Source of the DNA: Paraburkholderia saeva
GTDB lineage: Bacteria; Pseudomonadota; Gammaproteobacteria; Burkholderiales; Burkholderiaceae
Direction of reading: 5' to 3'
NCBI RefSeq assembly: GCF_907164555.1
Contig: NZ_CAJQZC010000001.1
Span: 620,001 to 684,000 of the forward strand
Length of the DNA stretch: 64,000 nt
How positions within the stretch are numbered: the stretch's first letter is position 1; each line of letters starts with the position of its first letter. A program made the position numbers and the translations under genes. Of this stretch, positions 54,065-63,912 are shown piece by piece. The notes under the pieces are model-generated. The model was given only the letters and a program-made list of their open reading frames with translations, searched no databases and was not told the origin of the DNA.

Positions 54065-55027
54065 ATGAGCACGACGCTCGATCCCGCACTGAACGCTCCG
54101 CTCGCCAACACCGCGAACCGGATGGATCACCTCGACTGGCTCGAAGCCGAGTCGATTCACATCCTGCGTGAACTGGTTGCCGAATGCAGCAACCCCGCGC
54201 TGCTGTTCTCGGGCGGCAAGGATTCGGTCGTCGTGCTGCATCTGGCACTGAAGGCGTTTGGCCTTGGCGCCAGCCGCAAGACCGTGCTGCCGTTCCCGCT
54301 CGTGCACATCGACACCGGCCACAACTATGAAGAAGTGATCGACTTCCGTGACCGTCGCGCGAAGGAAATCGGCGCGCAACTGGTGGTGGGGCATGTCGAG
54401 GATTCGATCAAACGCGGCACAGTGCGTCTGCGCCGCGAGCTTGATTCGCGCAACGCCGCCCAGGCGGTGACGCTGCTCGAAACGATCGAGCAATACGGCT
54501 ACACCGCGATGATTGGCGGCGCGCGTCGTGACGAAGAAAAGGCCCGCGCCAAAGAGCGCATCTTCTCGTTTCGCGACGAATTCGGCCAGTGGGACCCGAA
54601 GGCGCAGCGTCCGGAACTGTGGAGCCTCTTTAACGCGCGTCTGCACAACGGCGAACATCTGCGCGTGTTCCCGATCTCGAACTGGACCGAACTCGACGTG
54701 TGGCAATACATTGCGCGCGAAAAGCTCGAACTGCCGTCGATCTACTATGCGCATCATCGTGAAATCGTGCGCCGTAACGGGCTGCTCGTGCCGGTGACGC
54801 CGCTTACGCCGATGCGCGAAGGCGAAACGAGCGAAACCGCGCTCGTGCGTTTCCGTACCGTAGGCGACATCAGCTGCACGTGCCCGGTGGAAAGCGACGC
54901 CGACGATCTGGAGAAGATCATCGCTGAAACGGCCGTGACCGAAATCACGGAGCGCGGTGCGACGCGGATGGACGACCAGGCATCGGAAGCCGCGATGGAA
55001 ACACGCAAGAAGCAAGGTTATTTCTAA
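54065..55027 (+). CDS. cysD: sulfate adenylyltransferase small subunit
   Basis: 320 residues from the ATG at 54065. PP-loop SGGKDSVVVLHLA, then FPLVHIDTGHNYEEVIDFRDRRAKEIGAQL, GGARRDEEKARAKERIFSFRDEFGQWDPKAQRPELW and VFPISNWTELDVWQYI. With CysN it makes APS from ATP and sulfate. Preceded by AAGGA and 92 bp after cysH. Confidence 0.96.
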   Translation: MSTTLDPALNAPLANTANRMDHLDWLEAESIHILRELVAECSNPALLFSGGKDSVVVLHLALKAFGLGASRKTVLPFPLVHIDTGHNYEEVIDFRDRRAKEIGAQLVVGHVEDSIKRGTVRLRRELDSRNAAQAVTLLETIEQYGYTAMIGGARRDEEKARAKERIFSFRDEFGQWDPKAQRPELWSLFNARLHNGEHLRVFPISNWTELDVWQYIAREKLELPSIYYAHHREIVRRNGLLVPVTPLTPMREGETSETALVRFRTVGDISCTCPVESDADDLEKIIAETAVTEITERGATRMDDQASEAAMETRKKQGYF

Positions 55028-55049
55028 GGCACACGAGGGCAATGCAATC

Positions 55050-56363
55050 ATGAGTATTCATCAACCAGAAGACCTCGGCGTGCTGCGTTTCATTACTGCA
55101 GGTAGTGTCGATGACGGCAAGAGCACGCTGATCGGGCGCCTGCTGTACGACAGCAAGGCTGTGCTGTCGGACCAGCTTTCGGCGCTGTCGCGTGCGAAGA
55201 ACAAGCGCACCGTGGGCGACGAAATCGACCTGTCGCTTTTGACCGACGGTCTCGAAGCCGAACGCGAGCAGGGCATCACGATCGACGTCGCGTACCGCTA
55301 CTTCGCGACTGCAAAGCGCAAGTTCATCATCGCCGATACGCCGGGCCACGAGCAGTACACGCGCAACATGGTGACGGGCGCGTCGACCGCGCATGCCGCG
55401 ATCATTCTCGTTGACGCGACGCGCGTCACGTTCGTGGACGGCGTGGCGCAACTGTTGCCGCAGACCAAGCGTCACAGCGCGATCGTGAAGCTGCTGGGCT
55501 TGCAGCATGCGATCGTTGCGATCAACAAAATGGATCTGGTCGACTACAGCGAAACGCGCTTCAACGAGATCCGCGATGCGTACGTCGAACTCGCGCGTCA
55601 ACTGGGCCTTACCGATGTGCGCTTCGTGCCGGTGTCGGCGCTGAAGGGCGACAACATCGTGACCGCCAGCGAGCGTATGCCGTGGTATGCCGGCGAGCCG
55701 CTGCTGGACGTGCTCGAAGCACTGCCGGTGGAGATTCCGACGGGTCAGGCGCTGCGTTTCCCGGTGCAATGGGTGGCGCGCCAGGACGGCAGCCAGGCCG
55801 ACGATTTCCGCGGCTACATGGGCCGTGTGGAGGCAGGCGAAGTGAAGCTGGGCGATACGATCGTCGTGCTGCCGGCGAACCGTGAAGCGACCGTCGCGGA
55901 GATCATCGCGCCGGTGCCGGGCGGCACTGCGCAGGTCGATCGCGCGTTCGCGGGGCAGACCGTGACGATCCGCCTCGCGGAAGATGTCGACGTATCACGT
56001 GGTGATACGTTTGTGCTGCGCGAAGCGGCGCCTGCGCCGGCGAAGAAAGTTGAAGCCGACCTGTGCTGGTTTGACGAGACGCCGCTGTCGACGCAGCGCA
56101 AGTATCTGCTGAAGCAGACCACGAACACGGTGTTCGCGCGTATTGGTGCGATCAAGGAAGTGCTGGACGTGCATACGCTGTCGCATGCTACGGACCGTCA
56201 TGATCTGACGATGAACGATATTGGCCGCGTGTCGCTGACGCTGCAAAAACCGATCGTGGCTGACGCCTACGATTCGCATCCGGGAACGGGGGCATTCGTG
56301 CTGATTGACGAGGCGACGCATCACACGGTCGCGGCCGGCATGATTCGTGCATTTAGTGCTTGA
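55050..56363 (+). CDS. cysN: sulfate adenylyltransferase large subunit (GTPase)
   Basis: 437 residues from the ATG at 55050. EF-Tu-like GTPase: G1 GSVDDGKSTLIGRLLYDSK, REQGITIDVAYRYF, G3 DTPGH (IIADTPGHEQYTRNMVTGAS), G4 NKMD, then beta-barrel domains. At 437 residues it lacks a C-terminal CysC (APS kinase) fusion, in keeping with direct APS reduction by CysH. It follows cysD by 22 bp. Confidence 0.96.
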   Translation: MSIHQPEDLGVLRFITAGSVDDGKSTLIGRLLYDSKAVLSDQLSALSRAKNKRTVGDEIDLSLLTDGLEAEREQGITIDVAYRYFATAKRKFIIADTPGHEQYTRNMVTGASTAHAAIILVDATRVTFVDGVAQLLPQTKRHSAIVKLLGLQHAIVAINKMDLVDYSETRFNEIRDAYVELARQLGLTDVRFVPVSALKGDNIVTASERMPWYAGEPLLDVLEALPVEIPTGQALRFPVQWVARQDGSQADDFRGYMGRVEAGEVKLGDTIVVLPANREATVAEIIAPVPGGTAQVDRAFAGQTVTIRLAEDVDVSRGDTFVLREAAPAPAKKVEADLCWFDETPLSTQRKYLLKQTTNTVFARIGAIKEVLDVHTLSHATDRHDLTMNDIGRVSLTLQKPIVADAYDSHPGTGAFVLIDEATHHTVAAGMIRAFSA

Positions 56364-56421
56364 GTGAACGCGTTTGAGCGCGGTCGTACTGGCACGAACT
56401 GAACGAACGGGATTGAAGCAA

Positions 56422-57186
56422 ATGGGCAAGGTGTATCTGATTGGTGCAGGACCGGGAGCGGCGGACCTTATCACGGTGCGCGGCGCCCGCTTGCTGGGCA
56501 TGGCTGATGTCGTGCTGCACGACGCGCTGGTTGAGCCTTCGATGCTGGATTACGCGCCGGTACAGGCCCGCCGGGTTGCTGTGGGCAAGCGTTGTGGCCA
56601 GCGTTCGACGGCGCAGCACTTCATCAACAAGCAGATTGTGGATGCGGCTTTGGAGCACGATGTGGTGGTGCGTCTGAAGGGTGGCGACCCGATGCTCTTT
56701 GGTCGTGCCGATGAGGAGATGCGGGCGCTGGAGGCGGCGGGCATCGAGTACGAGGTGGTGCCGGGGATTACGGCTGCGCTTGCCGGCGCTTCGACGTTGA
56801 AGCGCTCGTTGACACTGCGTGGGGTGTCGCGCAGTGTTGCGCTGGCGACGCATAGTCGCGCGGCGGATACTGACGAAATTCGCGAGCAGGTGAAGGCGGA
56901 TTCGCTGGTGTTCTACATGGGGCGGGATAGTGCACCTGAAATTGCCCAACGGTTGATTGACGCTGGGCGCGTCGGGTCTACGCCTGTTGCTATTGTTGAA
57001 GCTTGCAGCACGGTGCGGGAGAGGTCGTTGACGTTGACCCTTGAGGCGCTTGCTGCTGGTGATGCTCAGCAGTGGCTTGATGAAGGTCAGCCGAGTCTTC
57101 TTATGATCGGCGAGGCCTTTGCTGAGCGGCGCTTGTTGCCGCGCGATGTGGTTCTTTCTTCTTCTTCTGCATTGCATGCGGCCTAG
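56422..57186 (+). CDS. cobA: uroporphyrinogen-III C-methyltransferase (siroheme synthesis)
   Basis: 254 residues from the ATG at 56422. SAM-dependent tetrapyrrole methylase: GKVYLIGAGPGAADLITVRGARLL, VVLHDALVE, VVVRLKGGDPMLFGRADEEMRALEAAGIEYEVVPGITAALAGAS, and LVFYMGRDSAPEIAQRLI. It makes precorrin-2, the siroheme precursor that CysI needs. It lacks the CysG N-terminal dehydrogenase/ferrochelatase domain; the chelatase encoded opposite at 57934 could finish the pathway. Copy B of the foldback element begins directly after its stop. Confidence 0.94.
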   Translation: MGKVYLIGAGPGAADLITVRGARLLGMADVVLHDALVEPSMLDYAPVQARRVAVGKRCGQRSTAQHFINKQIVDAALEHDVVVRLKGGDPMLFGRADEEMRALEAAGIEYEVVPGITAALAGASTLKRSLTLRGVSRSVALATHSRAADTDEIREQVKADSLVFYMGRDSAPEIAQRLIDAGRVGSTPVAIVEACSTVRERSLTLTLEALAAGDAQQWLDEGQPSLLMIGEAFAERRLLPRDVVLSSSSALHAA

Positions 57187-57192
57187 TTTTTT

Positions 57193-57831
57193 TGCTTTGG
57201 CCTTTCCTTGTGTTCATGTCGGTCTATTAGCGTCGCCCCTGTGCGGGGCGGCACCTACTTTTCTTTGTCCCCCAAGGGGACTTCCTTCGGGGCGTCTTGC
57301 CAAAGAAAAGTAGGCAAAAGAAAGTCGCTTCGATAACTCATTTCTTCAAGGCGCATCATCTCTGGGGAATGGCAACCCATGAAGTGTCGCCCCCACACAT
57401 CATGGTGCATGGGTCCCCGCGCGATTTCGTTCCTCGCACAACACCGCCCGTGACAAAGCACTCATCCACCCGTCTCCGCTTCGCGTCGCCGACCGGCGTA
57501 GCAGCCAACACCCGCCACCCGCCATCCACTGCCCCACCTCCCCCGTGTTTGCCCCAACCGCGACGCACGCAGTGCGAAGCGGCGTGGATGACTGCCTTGT
57601 CACGAACGCGGAATGCGTGAGGGAAGCGATCGCGCGGGGACCTATAGCGTGCGGGGTGAGGGGGTGACACTTCATGGGTTGCCATTCCCCGCGAGTGACA
57701 CACCGGGAAGAGACAAGTTTTCGAAGCGCCTTTCTTTTGCCTACTTTTCTTTGGAAGACAAAGAAAAGTAGGTGCCGCCCCGCACAGGGGCAACACAAAT
57801 AGACCGACGCGAATACAAGGAAAGGCCAAAG
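57193..57831. repeat. foldback repeat element, copy B (about 639 bp)
   Basis: Near-identical to copy A at 32680-33354, in the same orientation. The 14-bp CAAAGAAAAGTAGG motif or its complement occurs at 57254, 57301, 57740 and 57759, with the same arm architecture; the apex lacks the 7-bp tandem repeats. It begins 7 bp after the methyltransferase stop and ends about 100 bp before the sirohydrochlorin chelatase stop, so it fills a convergent gap. Small frames inside (for example 57255-57461) are identical to those in copy A and are not taken as genes. Confidence 0.85.
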
Positions 57832-57933
57832 ATCAAAGGCGAAAGATCAAAGGCGAAAAGCGAAAGAAAACTGCATTCGGCCAGGAAAAGGCCAAAGAAA
57901 AGACAAACCAGAAAAAAAGAAAAAACAGAAAAA
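57831..57933. repeat. 14-bp tandem repeat and purine-rich tract
   Basis: Two exact copies of GATCAAAGGCGAAA (57831-57844, 57845-57858), then an A-rich strand up to the chelatase stop. Read on the minus strand this is a long U-rich tail that may terminate the chelatase transcript. Confidence 0.6.
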
Positions 57934-58308
57934 CTAAAAAACCTGCCGAAGGCAAAACCCAACAACAGCATCGAGGACAGCATCGTCCTCCCCAACCGCT
58001 GCGGAACAGCGAATAACAACAGAGGGAAACTCACCGCGACAGCGGTCAACAATAGAAGGCAGATCCCGCCTGACATGCCCACCTTGCCCAAAAAACACAG
58101 GCACGACAGTAATCACCTCACACCCTGCAGCAACCTGCGCAGCAACAGCAGAAGGCAAATCCGGCGACATCAACTCAAGAAAGGCCAGCGCAACAGGCCC
58201 GGCATCCCCATGCAAAGCAGACAACTTCGCCGCAAGGCGTTCAAAAGGCTCGCCCCATCGCGGGTCGCGCGCGCCATGCCCGAAGAGAACAATACCGTGC
58301 AGTGCCAT
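57934..58308 (-). CDS. sirohydrochlorin chelatase, CbiX/SirB type
   Basis: 124 residues from the ATG at 58308. Short CbiX form: HGIVLFGHGARDPRWGEPFERLAAKL (His-Gly-x-R motif with the metal-coordinating His), VALAFLELMSPDLPSAV, and VITVVPVFFGQGGHVRRDLP with the second His. It inserts Fe2+ (siroheme) or Co2+ into sirohydrochlorin. Location opposite the siroheme methyltransferase supports siroheme supply for CysI. It lies 28 bp after lptG on the same strand. Confidence 0.9.
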   Translation of the reverse strand: MALHGIVLFGHGARDPRWGEPFERLAAKLSALHGDAGPVALAFLELMSPDLPSAVAAQVAAGCEVITVVPVFFGQGGHVRRDLPSIVDRCRGEFPSVVIRCSAAVGEDDAVLDAVVGFCLRQVF

Positions 58309-58336
58309 CGTGCAGTTTCCGGCAAAAACCACCACG

Positions 58337-59485
58337 CTAGTGTCGATCAACCCACTTCAATCCGACCAACCCCAGCACAAGATAAATCAACCCAGGTGTC
58401 GCCGCCGTCAACGGCGCCGGCCACGTATTCAACGTGCCAATGTGCGAGAACAGCGTGTTGAAGAGCTGGAAGCTCATCCCCAGCATAATTCCGCCAAACA
58501 CCTTCACACCCACCACGCCGGCACGTGTGTGCAGATACGCAAACGGTAGCGAAAGCACCAGCATCACGAACACCGCAAACGGATACAGCAGCTTGCGCCA
58601 CAACGCAATCTGGTACCGCTGCGTGTCCTGATGATTCTCCGTCAAATGCTGGATGTAACGGAATAGATTGAACATCGACATCCGCTCCGGCGAAACCAGC
58701 AGCACCGAAAGAATCTGCGGCGTCAGTTCGGAACGCAGCGAATACTCAGGCAACGTCACCTGCTTCGCACGATACACAGGGTTCAACGCATCGGTGGGCT
58801 TCGCACCGCCCGGGACGACGTCGATCAGCTGGGTATCGGTGACGTCCGTCAACTGCCAGTGCCCCGGCGGCGCGTATTTGCCCGTCTTCGCAATCCGCAC
58901 ATTGGCCAGACGAAACTGCGAATCGAATTCGTAAATGCGCACGTTGCTGATCGTCGCGTCCGGCCGCAATTCGCCGACATTCACAAAACGCGTGACCTGC
59001 TCGCCATCCGTGCGCGCAGTCAACGTGTCCTTCACCCACACGCCCGATTCGAAATTACTCGACACCGCGGAACCCAGGGCCTCGAGGCGCACGCGCTCCG
59101 ACAGCTGATCCGTGTACGGACCCACGACTTCGCCGATCAGGTAGGTCAGAAACACCAGCGGAATGCCGATCTTCATCAGCGAACGCAGCGCCTGATTCGT
59201 CGCGAGGCCGGAGACACGGAAAATCGTGTACTCGGAATTCGCCGCCATCTGCGCAAACACATAGATCGCGCTGATCAACGCGGCGACGGGGATGATTTCG
59301 TAGAATCGGGAAGGCGTCTGCAGCGCAACGCGCAGCACCGCGTAGCTGAACTTGTAGTTGCCGTGGCCGACCGAATTCAGTTCGTTGATCAGGTCGAAAA
59401 AGAAGAACAGGCCCGAAAACGCGAACAGAATGAAAATGAACGTGAGATAGATCTGCCGCGCGAAGTACCGCTCATAAATACGCAT
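58337..59485 (-). CDS. lptG: LPS export permease LptG
   Basis: 382 residues, six membrane segments in two triplets around a periplasmic jelly-roll. YFARQIYLTFIFILFAFSGLFFFFDLINELNSVG and FYEIIPVAALISAIYVFAQMAANSEYTIFRVSGL match YjgQ. The C-terminal triplet begins at YPFAVFVMLVLSLPFAYLHTR. With LptF and LptB it extracts LPS from the inner membrane. Follows lptF by 3 bp. Confidence 0.96.
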   Translation of the reverse strand: MRIYERYFARQIYLTFIFILFAFSGLFFFFDLINELNSVGHGNYKFSYAVLRVALQTPSRFYEIIPVAALISAIYVFAQMAANSEYTIFRVSGLATNQALRSLMKIGIPLVFLTYLIGEVVGPYTDQLSERVRLEALGSAVSSNFESGVWVKDTLTARTDGEQVTRFVNVGELRPDATISNVRIYEFDSQFRLANVRIAKTGKYAPPGHWQLTDVTDTQLIDVVPGGAKPTDALNPVYRAKQVTLPEYSLRSELTPQILSVLLVSPERMSMFNLFRYIQHLTENHQDTQRYQIALWRKLLYPFAVFVMLVLSLPFAYLHTRAGVVGVKVFGGIMLGMSFQLFNTLFSHIGTLNTWPAPLTAATPGLIYLVLGLVGLKWVDRH

Positions 59486-59488
59486 CGG

Positions 59489-60589
59489 TCAGGCCCCCTG
59501 CGACGGACGCTGGAACATCGCCCGCGTGAACAGTGGACGGTTGCGCACGCGCAGCCAGAACAGGAAGCCGACAATCCCTGCCACGATGATATGCAGCCCG
59601 ATAATGCCGACCCCAAACGAGAGCTTGCCCTGCTCGATCCAGGATTGCACCACGTTCAACAGATTCGAATACGTCAGATAAATCAGCACTGCCATCACCA
59701 GATTGATCGTGCGGCTGCGTCGCGGATTCTGGTGCGCCAGTGGAATCGCCAGCAGCATCAGGTTGATCGCGATCAGCGGCAAGCCGGCGCGCCACGCGAA
59801 TTCCGCCAGGTTTTCATTCGTCGGATTGCGGAACAGGTCGAGCGTCGGCGTGCCGGTGGTCGTCGGTGTGTTTACCACGGGCTGGCTCTGGATCTTCACG
59901 CCGTAACGCTCGAATTCCATGATGCGGAAATCCGGATGCCCCGGTTCGCCGTCGTATCGCCGGCCGTTTTCAAGCACGACAAAGCGGTCGCCATTCTTTT
60001 GCGTTTCAGTGTGGCCGTTCTTCGACACGATCACGTTGACCTTGCCGTTTTCGGTGCTCGTCACAAACACATTCTCGACGTGACCCTGATCGGGCGACAT
60101 CTTCTCGATGAAGAACACGCGGTGGCTTGCCGGCGATTCGCGGAACTGGCCCGGCGCGAGCATCGACACTTCATCGCGCTGCTGGAAACGCGCGCGGATC
60201 AGCTTGCTCTGCTGGTTCGACCACGGCCAGCCGACGAAGACGAAGAACATGATGAGAATCACGATCGGCGTCGAAAACACGGCGATCGGCTTGATGAGGC
60301 GCGTGAGGCTCACGCCGGACGCGTGCCACACCACCATTTCGGAATCTTTGTACCAGCGCGTAAGGACGAACAGGATCGACACGAAGAGCGTGGCGACGAG
60401 CATGATCGCCAGATAGCCGATCACGGTGAGGCCGATCAGGACCAGGACGTCGCGCGGATCGATCTCGCCCGACGCGGCAAAGCCGACGATGCGGATCATC
60501 ATCGTCGTCAGCACTAGCGTCAGCAGAACCATGAACACGGCACCAGCCGTATACGCGAGTTCGCGCTGGAGGGAGCGTTCGAAGATCAT
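59489..60589 (-). CDS. lptF: LPS export permease LptF
   Basis: 366 residues. [35 protein letters not shown] is the YjgP N-terminus, [39 protein letters not shown] the coupling-helix region, then a periplasmic beta domain and three C-terminal membrane helices ([28 protein letters not shown]). Paired with LptG. It is divergent from pepA with a 137-bp gap, the usual Gram-negative arrangement. Confidence 0.96.
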   Translation of the reverse strand: MIFERSLQRELAYTAGAVFMVLLTLVLTTMMIRIVGFAASGEIDPRDVLVLIGLTVIGYLAIMLVATLFVSILFVLTRWYKDSEMVVWHASGVSLTRLIKPIAVFSTPIVILIMFFVFVGWPWSNQQSKLIRARFQQRDEVSMLAPGQFRESPASHRVFFIEKMSPDQGHVENVFVTSTENGKVNVIVSKNGHTETQKNGDRFVVLENGRRYDGEPGHPDFRIMEFERYGVKIQSQPVVNTPTTTGTPTLDLFRNPTNENLAEFAWRAGLPLIAINLMLLAIPLAHQNPRRSRTINLVMAVLIYLTYSNLLNVVQSWIEQGKLSFGVGIIGLHIIVAGIVGFLFWLRVRNRPLFTRAMFQRPSQGA

Positions 60590-60726
60590 TGTTGATGAAG
60601 AGAGGGCGTGCCCGGGAAGTCGCCCGGGTTGTGTGCCGTAACGCCTTCCTTGCAGCCGCCGCAGGAAAAATAGCGGATAATTGCGGCTTTCATCCTAAGC
60701 CCAGATTTTATCCGAGGACAAGCGCG

Positions 60727-62238
60727 ATGGACTTTAGCATAAAAGCCTGTGATTGGAGCAAAGGCTCGTCAAACGGCTTCCTGACCGGAAAATCCGATTG
60801 CATCGTACTCGGCGTGTTCGAGTCGCAAACGCTTTCAGGGGCCGCACTCGAAATCGACGCGGCAACCAAGGGCCTCCTCACCCGCATCATCAAGGCGGGC
60901 GATATGGACGGCAAGAGCGGTACCACGCTGTTCCTGCACGAAGTTTCCGGCATCGGCGCCTCGCGCGTGCTGCTCGTCGGTCTTGGCAAACAGGATGCGT
61001 TCTCGCAGAAAGCCTACGGCGACGCTGTGCGCGCCGCATGGCGCGCACTTCTCACCACGAAGGTCACGCAGGTCACGTTCACGCTCGCGCAACTGCCGGT
61101 GCAGGAACGCACGAGCGACTGGAACGTACGCGCCGCGATCCTCGCGCTGCGCGAACAGACCTACCGCTTCACCCAGATGAAAAGCAAGCCCGACACCAGC
61201 GTGCGGGCTCTCAAGCGCATCGTCTTCAGCGTCGATACCGTCGATGAAAAGGCCGCGAAACTCGCCGCGAAGCAGGGCGCCGCGCTCGCCAACGGCATGG
61301 ACCTCACGCGCGACCTCGGCAACCTGCCGAGCAACGTCTGCACGCCGACCTACCTCGCGAACACGGCGAAGAAGCTCGCAAAAGACTGGAAGCTGAAGGT
61401 CGAAGTGCTCGGCGAAAAGCAATGCGAAGCGCTGAAGATGGGTTCCTTCCTGTCGGTCACGGCGGGTTCCGTCGAACCGGCGCAGTTCATCGTGCTGCAG
61501 TACCAGGGCGGCGCCGCGAAAGCCGCGCCGGTGGTGCTGGTCGGCAAGGGCGTCACGTTCGATACGGGTGGCATTTCGCTGAAGCCGGGCGAAGGCATGG
61601 ACGAAATGAAGTACGACATGTGCGGCGCCGGTTCGGTGCTGGGCACGATGCGTGCGGTCGCGGAAATGGGCCTGAAGATCAACGTCGTCGGTATCATTCC
61701 GGCGGTCGAGAACATGCCGTCGGCGACTGCAACGAAGCCGGGCGACATCGTCACCAGCATGGCCGGGCTCACGATCGAAGTGCTGAACACGGACGCCGAA
61801 GGCCGCCTCATCCTGTGCGACGCGCTCACGTACGCGAAGCGCTTCAAGCCGGCAGCCGTGATCGACATCGCCACGCTGACGGGCGCCTGCATCATCGCGC
61901 TCGGCCATCACAACAGCGGTCTCTTCTCGAAGGACGACGCGCTCGCGGGCGAACTGCTGGACGCATCGAAGGAAGCGTCCGACCCGGCGTGGCGTCTGCC
62001 GCTCGACGACGAGTATCAGGATCAGCTGAAGTCGAATTTCGCGGACATCGCGAACATCGGCGGCCGTCCGGCGGGCAGCGTGACAGCGGCGTGCTTCCTG
62101 TCGCGTTTCACCGACGGCTATCCGTGGGCGCACCTCGACATCGCCGGCACGGCATGGAAGAGCGGTGCGGCGAAGGGTGCGACGGGCCGTCCGGTGCCGC
62201 TTCTCGCGCAGTTCCTGATCGACCGCGCGGCGCAATGA
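60727..62238 (+). CDS. pepA: leucyl aminopeptidase (M17)
   Basis: 503 residues from the ATG at 60727. C-terminal catalytic domain with [37 protein letters not shown] (Lys and Asp metal ligands), and the family signature [15 protein letters not shown] leading M17 N-terminal domain spans residues 1-165. It releases N-terminal residues from peptides with two Mn/Zn ions, and in some bacteria binds DNA as a regulator. Precedes holC by 50 bp, as in many proteobacteria. Confidence 0.97.
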   Translation: MDFSIKACDWSKGSSNGFLTGKSDCIVLGVFESQTLSGAALEIDAATKGLLTRIIKAGDMDGKSGTTLFLHEVSGIGASRVLLVGLGKQDAFSQKAYGDAVRAAWRALLTTKVTQVTFTLAQLPVQERTSDWNVRAAILALREQTYRFTQMKSKPDTSVRALKRIVFSVDTVDEKAAKLAAKQGAALANGMDLTRDLGNLPSNVCTPTYLANTAKKLAKDWKLKVEVLGEKQCEALKMGSFLSVTAGSVEPAQFIVLQYQGGAAKAAPVVLVGKGVTFDTGGISLKPGEGMDEMKYDMCGAGSVLGTMRAVAEMGLKINVVGIIPAVENMPSATATKPGDIVTSMAGLTIEVLNTDAEGRLILCDALTYAKRFKPAAVIDIATLTGACIIALGHHNSGLFSKDDALAGELLDASKEASDPAWRLPLDDEYQDQLKSNFADIANIGGRPAGSVTAACFLSRFTDGYPWAHLDIAGTAWKSGAAKGATGRPVPLLAQFLIDRAAQ

Positions 62239-62287
62239 CGCGTCGCAGCACGGGCGTAAGTACAGGCGTGGTGGCATGGAGCCGGGC

Positions 62288-62704
62288 ATGACGCGGATCG
62301 ACTTCCACTCGAACGTCGGCGACGCGCTGCTGTATGCGTGCCGCCTGCTGCGCAAGGCGTATCAGGCGGGCCAGCCGACGGTCGTGCTGGCGGATGCCGC
62401 GCGGCTGCGCGTTTTCGACGAGCTGCTGTGGACGTTCTCGCCGCTCGACTTCGTGCCGCACTGCATGGCCGACAGCACGCTCGCTGCCACGACGCCGATC
62501 GTGCTCACCACGGACCTCGACCTTGCGCCGCATCATCAGGTGCTGCTGAACCTGGGCGCCGGCGTGCCGGCGCAGTTCGCGCGGTTCGAACGGCTGCTCG
62601 AAGTGATCGGCAACGAGCCCGATGAACTGGCGGCCGGTCGGGAACGCTATCGCTTTTACCGCGATCGCGGCTATCCTCTGAACAACTACAAGCAGGGCGC
62701 CTGA
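62288..62704 (+). CDS. holC: DNA polymerase III chi subunit
   Basis: 138 residues from the ATG at 62288. HolC wording: TRIDFHSNVGDALLYACRLLRKAYQAGQPTVVLADAARLRVFDELLWTFSPLDFVPHCMAD and FERLLEVIGNEPDELAAGRERYRFYRDRGYPLNNY. It links SSB to the clamp loader via HolD. Conserved position downstream of pepA. Confidence 0.95.
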   Translation: MTRIDFHSNVGDALLYACRLLRKAYQAGQPTVVLADAARLRVFDELLWTFSPLDFVPHCMADSTLAATTPIVLTTDLDLAPHHQVLLNLGAGVPAQFARFERLLEVIGNEPDELAAGRERYRFYRDRGYPLNNYKQGA

Positions 62705-62783
62705 GTTCTGTGTTCGACGCAGGCCCGCGGCGCCTCGACTTCGACCCATATCGGCTCGTCCGATCCAGCGACGGAGTGTATTC

Positions 62784-63527
62784 GTGTCCCATTCCAGCGA
62801 CAGCAAAGACAGCCCCGACGAGGCGATTCCGCTTCTGACCGAAGTGCTCGCCACCGGCAGTCCCACGCGCAGCCATCACGTACCGGCACCGGCCGCGCCG
62901 GTCGATACGCTCGACGACGTGCCCGTGCTGGAAGACGTATTTGAAGTGCCCGCGTCGAAAGCCACGGCGCCAGCGCACGCGCACGAAGCCGACGACGATG
63001 TACCGGTGCTCGATGACGTATTCGAAGTGCCGCCGTCAAAGCCGGCGCCGCATTTGCATGTGCCTGAAGAAGAGCCAGCCGTGCCAGCCGATGTCGAATC
63101 GTCCACGCCCATCGGGCACGAGCCGGTAGCGGAGGCGCCTGCCGTATCGGCGCCCATCCGGCACGCTGCTCACGTGCAGGTGGAAGCGGCTGCTCCGGCC
63201 GCGGAGGCCGTCAAACCAGTCGAAACGGTTTCCGCACCGTTCACTATGGCCGCGGCGGCGGCTTCAACGCCGTCAGCGCCGGCGCATGCGCCGGATCCAG
63301 CCACCCTCAACCCCGACGCCCTCACTGAGCACCTGCGCGGAAAGTTCACGGCCTACCTGCGTGGACCGGGACAGGAAGTGATCGAGGAACGCTGTCGCGC
63401 GGCGATGCAGGTCCACGCGACGTGGCTCGTCGGCCAGATCGCGAAGGAAGTGGGCGCGGTGCTCGAAGCGCAGATGAGCAACTGGGTGCGCGAAGCGGTG
63501 GAAGCAGAGCGCAAACGCCAGTCCTGA
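62784..63527 (+). CDS. DUF2486 family protein
   Basis: 247 residues starting from the GTG at 62784. The first half is acidic and Pro/Ala-rich with two copies of a motif DDVPVLxDVFEVPxSK (about residues 44-59 and 71-86). The C-terminal 60 residues form an ordered helical module: LTEHLRGKFTAYLRGPGQEVIEERCRAAMQVHATWLVGQIAKEVGAVLEAQMSNWVREAVEAERKR. The family is largely confined to Burkholderiales and its function is unknown. It follows holC by 79 bp. Confidence 0.85.
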   Translation: MSHSSDSKDSPDEAIPLLTEVLATGSPTRSHHVPAPAAPVDTLDDVPVLEDVFEVPASKATAPAHAHEADDDVPVLDDVFEVPPSKPAPHLHVPEEEPAVPADVESSTPIGHEPVAEAPAVSAPIRHAAHVQVEAAAPAAEAVKPVETVSAPFTMAAAAASTPSAPAHAPDPATLNPDALTEHLRGKFTAYLRGPGQEVIEERCRAAMQVHATWLVGQIAKEVGAVLEAQMSNWVREAVEAERKRQS

Positions 63528-63579
63528 GCGTGGCCGGCGTCACCGCCTGCCCAGGTGCTGGACGTGCCGCGCGGCCGAT

Positions 63580-63912
63580 TTACTTCAGCGAAAGGATCCA
63601 GGTCGCGAGCGCGACGGCCTGATCGGGCGAAAGCTGCGTATTGGCAGGCATCGGCACCGGTCCCCATACGCCGGTGCTGCCTTCGATGATCTTGTGCGAC
63701 AGATAGGTCGCCGCATTGCTGCGCGTCGCGTAGCGGGCCGCCACGTCGTGCAGCGATGGCCCCATGAACGGACGGTTCACCGAGTGGCAGCTCATGCAGT
63801 TCTGCGCCTTCGCGAGGGCGAGCCCATCGCCCGGCGGTTCCTGTGCATGTGCCGTTCCGCCGGCTGCCATTGCGCCCGCGAGCGCCATTGATGCAAACGA
63901 CTTCCGATTCAT
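63580..63912 (-). CDS. periplasmic class I cytochrome c
   Basis: 110 residues with a signal peptide ending at AHA. Heme motif CMSCH (Cys39, Cys42, His43) and the axial Met88 in GPVPMPANTQLSPDQAVALATWIL, a cytochrome c-551/c5-like small monoheme protein. It is a soluble electron carrier in the periplasm. Convergent with the DUF2486 gene. The last 88 bp of the window upstream of it, 63913-64000, hold no gene. Confidence 0.93.
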   Translation of the reverse strand: MNRKSFASMALAGAMAAGGTAHAQEPPGDGLALAKAQNCMSCHSVNRPFMGPSLHDVAARYATRSNAATYLSHKIIEGSTGVWGPVPMPANTQLSPDQAVALATWILSLK

